Shown one piece after another: positions 32,525-37,116 of a stretch of 37,116 nt of DNA. Location: the NCBI GenBank assembly GCA_002310095.1, contig DBYH01000020.1, positions 67,067-104,182 of the forward strand, read 5' to 3'. Made by a program: the position numbers and the translations under genes. This stretch comes from Firmicutes bacterium UBA1191 (GTDB lineage: Bacteria > Bacillota > Clostridia > Peptostreptococcales > Anaerovoracaceae). The stretch's first letter is position 1; every line of letters starts with the position of its first letter. Below the pieces are notes generated by a model. It did not search any database. It was given only the letters and a program-made list of their open reading frames with translations, and had not been told where the DNA came from.

Positions 32525-33319
32525 CTAGTTTAACGACTCACTGTTTACAGGGAATGTGAAGTATGTATCCGGATACGGTTCGTTTTCCAATGTGAAGTGC
32601 CACCACTCTTCCTCAAGAGGCTTGAAACCATGTTCCAGCATGGCGTCTCTCAGGATCATCCTGTTGTTGTACTGCTCTTCAGTTATGTCCGTATAATCCG
32701 GATGACTCAGTTCTCCAAAGTAATCGAAAGTTCCGCCCATGTCGACTTCTTTTTCTGTCTCCATGTCGAAGAGCGTCAAATCTACCGTGCTGCCTCGGCT
32801 GTGACCGGAATGCTCCGCGATATAACCCTGCGGGAAGAGAACGTCCTTGTCCAGTTCCGGGTAGAAGTATTCTTTCATTCTGGTGTCGTCCTCATCCTTC
32901 GCCCACTCCACGAAGTTCGTAACGGCTTCCTGCGGGCGATATGCATCGTATATCTTCAGGCGGTATCCGTCTTCTTTCACATCGTCACTGACTTCCTTGA
33001 GCGCGTCAGCTGCCTCCTCTGTGAGAAAAGCAAGGGGTTCCTCATACCCGTCGATTCGGTCACCGACGAAATTGTATGTTGAATAGTAACGAATTTCAAA
33101 TATCGCGTCAGGGACGACATCCGTGATAAGGACGAAGTCTGATGAATCGTCTGACAGAATGATGCCGTCGTCTGCTACAGACGTCGTCGGTTCCTCCGCT
33201 GCGGCTTCTGCCGCATCTTTTTCTTCGCTTGCGCTGTTATTTCCGCAGCCGCTCACAAAACACAGAGACATAAGCAAAACCATAATCAGCGCTGTCAGCC
33301 AATAGTATTTCTTCCTCAT
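32525..33319 (-). CDS. VanX-type D-alanyl-D-alanine dipeptidase, lipoprotein
   Basis: This 264-residue protein has a lipoprotein signal (VSGCGN, lipidated Cys25). A Ser/Glu/Ala-rich linker precedes a zinc D-Ala-D-Ala dipeptidase domain (about 60-258). Visible active-site pieces are YDAYRP (Arg128), SGHSRGSTVD (zinc ligands H173 and D180) and EEEWWHF (catalytic Glu238, zinc ligand H241). It cleaves D-Ala-D-Ala or related cell-wall peptides outside the membrane. Being secreted, it is unlikely to serve cytoplasmic vancomycin resistance; scavenging or remodelling of wall peptides is more plausible. No van regulators or ligases are adjacent. Confidence 0.9.
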   Translation of the reverse strand: MRKKYYWLTALIMVLLMSLCFVSGCGNNSASEEKDAAEAAAEEPTTSVADDGIILSDDSSDFVLITDVVPDAIFEIRYYSTYNFVGDRIDGYEEPLAFLTEEAADALKEVSDDVKEDGYRLKIYDAYRPQEAVTNFVEWAKDEDDTRMKEYFYPELDKDVLFPQGYIAEHSGHSRGSTVDLTLFDMETEKEVDMGGTFDYFGELSHPDYTDITEEQYNNRMILRDAMLEHGFKPLEEEWWHFTLENEPYPDTYFTFPVNSESLN

Positions 33320-33436
33320 TTTATTTCTCCATTTGTACGAGCATTTTTCCTGTTTTTACTTTACCATAAAACAATAATCGGTAAAAGTGTGGGGAAAATG
33401 TGGGACTTGGGTATAAATCGACCAACTTTCAAAATA

Positions 33437-33470
33437 TAAAAAGCCCGAAACCGCAATGGTTTCGGGCTTT
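33437..33470 (-). terminator. Intrinsic terminator of tRNA-Arg
   Basis: A perfect 12-bp stem, AAGCCCGAAACC (33441-33452) and GGTTTCGGGCTT (33458-33469), is followed leftward by TTTTTATATTTT. Confidence 0.92.
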
Positions 33471-33471
33471 C

Positions 33472-33546
33472 TGGCACCCCCACTCGGAATCGAACCAAGA
33501 ACTAATCTTTAGGAGAGATTTGTTATATCCATTTAACTATGAGGGC
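33472..33546 (-). tRNA. tRNA-Arg (anticodon CCT)
   Basis: The 75-base gene folds as a complete cloverleaf. The acceptor stem is GCCCTCA with TGGGGGT (two wobble pairs) and the D arm is GTTA...TAAC. The anticodon stem AATCT/AGATT has loop CTCCTAA, the T arm is CTTGG-TTCGATT-CCGAG, and CCA is encoded. Anticodon CCT reads AGG. It has its own promoter (TTGACA, 17 bases, TAGTAT) and a strong terminator, so it is a single-gene unit. Confidence 0.95.
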
Positions 33547-33574
33547 TCGTGCGGCGTCCCGCGCCGCCTCGCAT

Positions 33575-33603
33575 ATACTAACACACCGCACAGGCAGTGT
33601 CAA
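33575..33603 (-). promoter_or_regulatory. Promoter of tRNA-Arg
   Basis: Read leftward, a perfect TTGACA (33598-33603) and TAGTAT (33575-33580) are 17 bases apart. A GC-rich hairpin lies between the start point and the tRNA. Confidence 0.7.
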
Positions 33604-33643
33604 AACAAATCACGATGCCGGTATTATGCAATCGTGTCCTGCG

Positions 33644-34963
33644 TCAGTATGTGATGATCCTGGTTCCGCTGCCGCAGTTATTGTAGACCCACAGCGCGTT
33701 CTTGATGGCAAGTCTGATGCAGCCGTGGGAGATGCTGACCCCAAGTCTGCCATCGACGAGCTCAGTCTTGCTGTAAGGCTTGTAGAGGACGGAATGGATG
33801 TAGTATTCGTATTTGATCCTGGTCGCGTACCAGACGGAATAGCCATTCTCTTCCCCGAAGTGCGACACCTTGCCGCAGGCGCTGAAGGATCCCTTTATCG
33901 TAGGCCTCGACGGCGCGCCTGTCGTGCACATCCAGTAGCTTTTGAGCTTCCACTTGCCCTTCTTTCCCTGGTAGACGCAGAGTCTGTTCTGGGTGCAGTC
34001 GACAGCGATCAGGTACCTGGTTCCACTGGAAGAATTCCTGACCTTGGTCCACATGGTCTTGCTGCAGCCGCTTCTGATGCCTTTTTCGTTGTAGTAATAA
34101 TAGTTGCCATCTATCTTGACGGTCTTGTCTTTTACATACTTCCCGTTCTGGCTGTACTTGTTGCCGACAACGCCGGTGGTGTGGACTTTGCATTTATACT
34201 TGCTCCACTTTCCGTATGTGGTCTTGCCGTTCTCTTTGTTGTACGCCCTGACTCTGAAATAATACTTCTTGCCGTCTTTCAGTTTGCCTATTTTTTTCTT
34301 GTTTTTCTTGTTGCCTTTGACCTTGAAAACTTTGGCCTTCTTGAAACTGCTCTTGCGCGATACCTGCAGCTCATATCCGGTGCAGTCGACTTTTTTCCAC
34401 TTCACGACGACCTTCGGGAGCTTGCTCTTGACGCTCTTGATCCTGGCCTTCTTCGGCTTCGGCGGCACTATCTTGAAATTCACGGACTTCGTTCCGTTAT
34501 CGAATGTCGCGGTCACAGTAGCGGTGCCAACGTTGACGTTGTTGGCATAGCTGACTGTGTACTTGTCCTTGCTTACGGACTCGCCCTGGTAAGTCAGCCT
34601 GGGTATTGGCTCGATCGGCGAACCGGTCTTGTAGTACTGCGGTTTCTTGAGGGTCATCGTTACCTTGCTCAGGTCCATCTCCTCACCCGGGTCGTCTCCG
34701 GGCTCGGTCCCTTCAGTTTTCACGTCGATGGTCTGCTTCTGCTGTTTCACAGATTCGGATTCCGCGGCCTCTGCTTCAACCGCCGGTTCCTCTGCCTCTG
34801 CCTCTTCCGCTTCCACATCTTCAGGCTCCGGCTCGACGATCAGTTCCTGTTCGACCGCCGGCTCCTGCTGCTGTTCGAAATCAACATTCTCGGTTTCCGG
34901 TGCCGCGAAAGCAGTACCGGTCATCGTTATAAGCAAAAGCAACGCTACTGCTGTTTTTCTCAT
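33644..34963 (-). CDS. Secreted L,D-transpeptidase (YkuD) with Ig-like and Fn3-like domains
   Basis: This 439-residue protein has a signal peptide (1-21) and an acidic low-complexity segment (22-97). A bacterial Ig-like domain (about 100-167) is followed by a Lys-rich Fn3-like domain (about 170-263) and a short repeat around GNYYYYNEKG (about 285-297). The C-terminal YkuD catalytic domain (about 315-439) has the signature ISHGCIRL with H413 and the nucleophile C415. YkuD enzymes make 3-3 peptide cross-links or attach proteins to peptidoglycan. The start is supported by GGTGGGAGG. The promoter carries a palindrome. Confidence 0.93.
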   Translation of the reverse strand: MRKTAVALLLLITMTGTAFAAPETENVDFEQQQEPAVEQELIVEPEPEDVEAEEAEAEEPAVEAEAAESESVKQQKQTIDVKTEGTEPGDDPGEEMDLSKVTMTLKKPQYYKTGSPIEPIPRLTYQGESVSKDKYTVSYANNVNVGTATVTATFDNGTKSVNFKIVPPKPKKARIKSVKSKLPKVVVKWKKVDCTGYELQVSRKSSFKKAKVFKVKGNKKNKKKIGKLKDGKKYYFRVRAYNKENGKTTYGKWSKYKCKVHTTGVVGNKYSQNGKYVKDKTVKIDGNYYYYNEKGIRSGCSKTMWTKVRNSSSGTRYLIAVDCTQNRLCVYQGKKGKWKLKSYWMCTTGAPSRPTIKGSFSACGKVSHFGEENGYSVWYATRIKYEYYIHSVLYKPYSKTELVDGRLGVSISHGCIRLAIKNALWVYNNCGSGTRIITY

Positions 34964-34995
34964 GGCAACCTCCCACCTTAGAATTATCTGCCTTA

Positions 34996-35025
34996 ATTAT
35001 AACAGTTTCCCGGGAAAACTGTATA
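34996..35025 (-). promoter_or_regulatory. L,D-transpeptidase promoter with palindromic operator
   Basis: Read leftward, TATACA (35020-35025) and a perfect TATAAT (34996-35001) preceded by TGT are 18 bases apart. The spacer is almost entirely a palindrome: ACAGTTT (35002-35008) and AAACTGT (35016-35022) around a CCCGGG core. Confidence 0.6.
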
Positions 35026-35114
35026 AATAATAATCGCGGAAGGCAGATCCCGGCAGGGTTAACTTGACAATTTTAGTCCAGATTGCATTTTTGATGTTTT
35101 TTTGCCATTTGCTC

Positions 35115-35144
35115 TATACAAGATGATGTGGGTTAGTATATAAT
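35115..35144 (+). promoter_or_regulatory. Promoter of the NrdD-like small gene
   Basis: TATACA (35115-35120) and TATAAT (35139-35144) are 18 bases apart. A hairpin (ACACCA, 35159-35164, with TGGTGT, 35172-35177) follows in the leader, about 13 bases before the ribosome binding site. Confidence 0.5.
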
Positions 35145-35204
35145 CATCCTGCACGAAGACACCAAATAGTGTGGTGTGCACGGGCAAGTGAAGGAGGAAT
35201 GAAA

Positions 35205-35489
35205 ATGTCAATCGAAATCACCGGTAATGCCGATCCGAAAGAAGCACAGGCTTACGTAGAATACCTCGAAGAAAAGTTTAACAGAAAGCTGAACAAGCTG
35301 GACGTACAGATCGACGGAGACTATGCCGATCTGAGTTATGAGTTCGCACACGTTCCTTTTGAGAGAATCAGAAGGATCACTGGTTACCTCGTGGGTACCA
35401 TGGATCACTGGAACGACGCCAAGACTGCCGAAGAAGCCGACAGAGTCAAGCACTCACTCGGCGATGAGAAGATGGAGAATCTCTCATAG
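35205..35489 (+). CDS. Small protein resembling the NrdD C-terminal segment
   Basis: This 94-residue protein starts at 35205, seven bases after AAGGAGG; two further in-frame ATGs (35169, 35199) are badly placed. Its C-terminal half, with RIRRITGYLVGT and AEEADRVKH, resembles the C-terminal end of anaerobic ribonucleotide reductase NrdD, but without the glycyl-radical domain or zinc Cys residues. Similar stand-alone proteins in anaerobes are often annotated as anaerobic ribonucleoside-triphosphate reductase. It cannot be a reductase by itself. The N-terminal half (GNADPKEAQAYVEYLEEKFNRKL) is helical and unassigned. It is a single gene with its own promoter and terminator. Confidence 0.75.
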   Translation: MSIEITGNADPKEAQAYVEYLEEKFNRKLNKLDVQIDGDYADLSYEFAHVPFERIRRITGYLVGTMDHWNDAKTAEEADRVKHSLGDEKMENLS

Positions 35490-35527
35490 GAAAGGCGCTT
35501 ACGTTTCAGAATCTATTTTGAAATAAA

Positions 35528-35578
35528 ACAACAGCTCCCGTTTCACATGCGTGTGATTCAGGAGCTGTTTCTTTTTTT
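35528..35578 (+). terminator. Bidirectional terminator between the small gene and alr
   Basis: Arms AACAGCTCC (35530-35538) and GGAGCTGTT (35561-35569) with inner TTCACA/TGTGAT pairs are followed rightward by TTTCTTTTTTT. Leftward it is followed by a TTGTTTTATTT run, so it can also serve alr. Confidence 0.88.
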
Positions 35579-35598
35579 GCCGTGTTGCCTTTGCCTTA

Positions 35599-36738
35599 TC
35601 AGTAGACGTACACCTTCGGAAGTCTCTGTCCGAAGGCGCAGGCGATCTCGTAGTTGATTGTGCCGGTGGCCGCCGCGATGTCATCAGCCGATACTTCGTA
35701 GATGCCGTCCCTGCCCATGACCGTGACCTCGTCGCCGACGCGTACGTACGGTACGTGCGTTACATCGATCATGCACTGGTCCATGCAGATGTTGCCGGTG
35801 ATCGGAGCCATGACTCCGTTGACGATGACCTCCGCCTTCGATGAGTACGGGCGCGGATATCCGTCCGCGTATCCGAGAGGAATCGTGGCGATAATGCTGT
35901 CTTTCTGGGCCGTCCACTTGCGTCCGTAGCTGATGGACGTTCCTGCCGGAACCTTCTTCAGGTGGACGATGTTCGCCTTGACGCTCATTACCGGTCTGAT
36001 CTCGAACTTGCTTCTGTCGACTTCATCCGACGGATAGAGTCCGTAGAGAATAATTCCCGGGCGCGCCTGGTTGAAGTGGGCCGTCGGTATTTCCATGATG
36101 GCCGCGCTGTTCGCCAGGGCTTTCATCGGAAGGATGATGTCCTCCTTTAGCAGGGCCTTGTTGAATCCTATGTATCTGTTCTCCTGCATGCGCGCGTAGT
36201 TCTTGTCCGCCGCGTCAGCTGTCGCGAAGTGTGAGAACAGTCCGATAAGCTTGATATGCTGAAGGGTCGTGATCATCTTGACGTCCTCAACTGAAGCAGG
36301 ATCCTCAGGGTTGTATCCTATTCTGCCCATTCCTGTGTCTATGGCGATATAGCACTCGATGGTCTTGCCTGCCTTGCGCGCCGCGTTGTTGATGGCTTCC
36401 GCGTTGGCGTAACTGCAGACGACAGGCGTCAGGTCGTACTCGGCGAGTATGTCCGCGTATGGTTCCGGCGTCAGTCCCAGAATGATGATCTGTTCCTTCG
36501 TATAGCCGGCCTTGCGCAGCTTGATGGCCTCCGAAAGAGTGGCGACTCCGAAGGAATCGACTCCGTTGGCCCTGAGAACTGAAGCGCACTTGATGGAGCC
36601 ATGTCCGTAACCGTCGGCCTTGATTATTCCCGTTAACTTGACGTCGGGGCCGACTTTTTTCTGTATCTGCTTGATGTTGAAATCCAGATTCGTGAGATTG
36701 ATCTCTGCCCACGCGGCTCTCATTGCATCTTTGTACAT
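35599..36738 (-). CDS. alr: Alanine racemase
   Basis: Alr is a PLP enzyme that makes D-alanine for peptidoglycan. The 379-residue protein has the PLP lysine in IKADGYGHG (about residue 40) and the family stretches GMGRIGYN, HFATADAADK, NSAAIMEIP and RPGIILYGLYPS. The C-terminal beta domain holds the catalytic Tyr in ISYGRKW, and MDQCMIDVTHVP is also present. Length is normal. The ribosome site AAAGGAT is 11 bases from the first ATG; an internal ATG five codons later is a possible alternative. It has its own promoter and shares a bidirectional terminator. Confidence 0.95.
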   Translation of the reverse strand: MYKDAMRAAWAEINLTNLDFNIKQIQKKVGPDVKLTGIIKADGYGHGSIKCASVLRANGVDSFGVATLSEAIKLRKAGYTKEQIIILGLTPEPYADILAEYDLTPVVCSYANAEAINNAARKAGKTIECYIAIDTGMGRIGYNPEDPASVEDVKMITTLQHIKLIGLFSHFATADAADKNYARMQENRYIGFNKALLKEDIILPMKALANSAAIMEIPTAHFNQARPGIILYGLYPSDEVDRSKFEIRPVMSVKANIVHLKKVPAGTSISYGRKWTAQKDSIIATIPLGYADGYPRPYSSKAEVIVNGVMAPITGNICMDQCMIDVTHVPYVRVGDEVTVMGRDGIYEVSADDIAAATGTINYEIACAFGQRLPKVYVY

Positions 36739-36801
36739 CTTTTAATAATCCTTTCAATAAAATAACAGTGCCATGATCCCAATGATGATAACCCCACTAG
36801 G

Positions 36802-36829
36802 ATTATAGCACTTTCACGTTTTCTGTAAA
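36802..36829 (-). promoter_or_regulatory. Promoter of alr
   Basis: Read leftward, TTTACA (36824-36829) and TATAAT (36802-36807) are 16 bases apart, 64 bases before the alr start codon. Confidence 0.6.
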
Positions 36830-36844
36830 GGCTTAAGCCGGGCG

Positions 36845-37116
36845 TCATTTCAGATAGACGCTGTATTCTTCGAACTGCCTACAGAGCGTCTGCGTATCAT
36901 GGCTGTCGCTTGATAGAATGAATCTCCCGCCGTGTGACGCTATGTAGTCGCGGATCGGTTTCGCCGGATAGGCGTCCTGCCGGTACCCCCTCGTCATGCC
37001 GCCCGTGTTTATCTCAAAAGGCACACCGGCTAAAAGCAGTCTGTCCACCGCCTTCTGCCAGGCCGCCACATAACGCGGATGTCCTTCGTCGAAGAGCTCG
37101 CCTTCGCGTCCCCCTT
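36845..37116 (-). CDS. PHP-domain phosphatase (histidinol-phosphatase type), C-terminal part
   Basis: The frame is open from the right window edge to a stop at 36845; about 90 C-terminal residues are visible and the 5' part lies outside. The pattern FEINTGGMTRGY followed by FILSSDSHD is typical of the last metal-binding motifs of PHP-domain histidinol phosphatases (HisK type) and their relatives. A GTG at 37067-37069 could be mistaken for a start, but the reading continues upstream with family-like sequence (ELFDEGHPRYV). The enzyme could act in histidine synthesis, but no his genes are visible, so the substrate is open. Confidence 0.8.
   Translation of the reverse strand, partial: GGREGELFDEGHPRYVAAWQKAVDRLLLAGVPFEINTGGMTRGYRQDAYPAKPIRDYIASHGGRFILSSDSHDTQTLCRQFEEYSVYLK

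Noticed and set aside
32525..33319. Vancomycin-resistance cluster suggested by the VanX-like gene
   Set aside because: The protein is an exported lipoprotein and no vanHA, vanRS or other resistance genes are adjacent.
33539..34981. Long open frame (480 codons) antisense to the L,D-transpeptidase
   Set aside because: It starts inside the tRNA-Arg gene, has no ribosome site and no recognisable domain.

Overview
The window looks like chromosomal core DNA from an anaerobic, fermentative Gram-positive bacterium of the Clostridia (Bacillota). The evidence is strong AGGAGG-type ribosome binding sites, TTGACA/TATAAT promoters, a decarboxylase of the sodium-pump type (methylmalonyl-CoA decarboxylase alpha next to an OadG-like gamma subunit), 3-hydroxybutyryl-CoA dehydrogenase with a Rex-like operator, a LytTR/DUF3021 pair, DUF1846/DUF1847/DUF1934 proteins and many lipoproteins. 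A family placement near Anaerovoracaceae/Eubacteriales would be a guess. I see no insertion sequence, prophage, CRISPR array or rRNA. One tRNA gene, tRNA-Arg(CCT), lies at 33472-33546.

Layout. 1-1803: oadG-like fragment and mmdA, both leftward, with a plausible promoter. 1804-2281: a gene-poor stretch with an unexplained strong leftward promoter, two hairpins and a 57-codon ORF. 2282-7439: glyA, then ftsH translationally coupled to a PucR-type regulator. 7690-9878: three small surface or membrane proteins. 9922-14464: a leftward operon rho, yqhQ, prmC, tilS. 14670-15609: hbd with promoter and Rex-like site. 15693-18973: DUF1934, DUF1846, pgi. 19122-22105: HtrA protease, DUF1847 protein, Nudix hydrolase. 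22180-24539: aroB and aroA overlapping. 24536-26898: membrane-anchored alpha/beta hydrolase, LytTR regulator, DUF3021 protein. 27000-31529: lipoprotein, then cardiolipin synthase, glutathione peroxidase and CDF transporter as one operon, then a helical protein. 31549-33319: a membrane-anchored protein, a MerR remnant and a VanX-like dipeptidase. 33472-37116: tRNA-Arg, L,D-transpeptidase, a small NrdD-C-terminus-like protein, alanine racemase and a truncated PHP phosphatase.

How it fits together. Most genes are housekeeping: one-carbon metabolism (glyA), shikimate pathway (aroB, aroA), glycolysis (pgi), transcription termination (rho), translation accuracy (tilS, prmC) and proteolysis (ftsH, htrA). 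The right end is enriched in D-alanine and cell-wall functions (alr, VanX-like, L,D-transpeptidase).

The most unusual signal is not a gene. The 9-mer GCAAAGGCA occurs 15 times in both orientations, against roughly 0.3 expected from base composition. Copies are found in intergenic DNA, in a promoter -35 box and in several reading frames, which suggests a dispersed DNA-level motif. No complete undescribed multi-gene system is evident.
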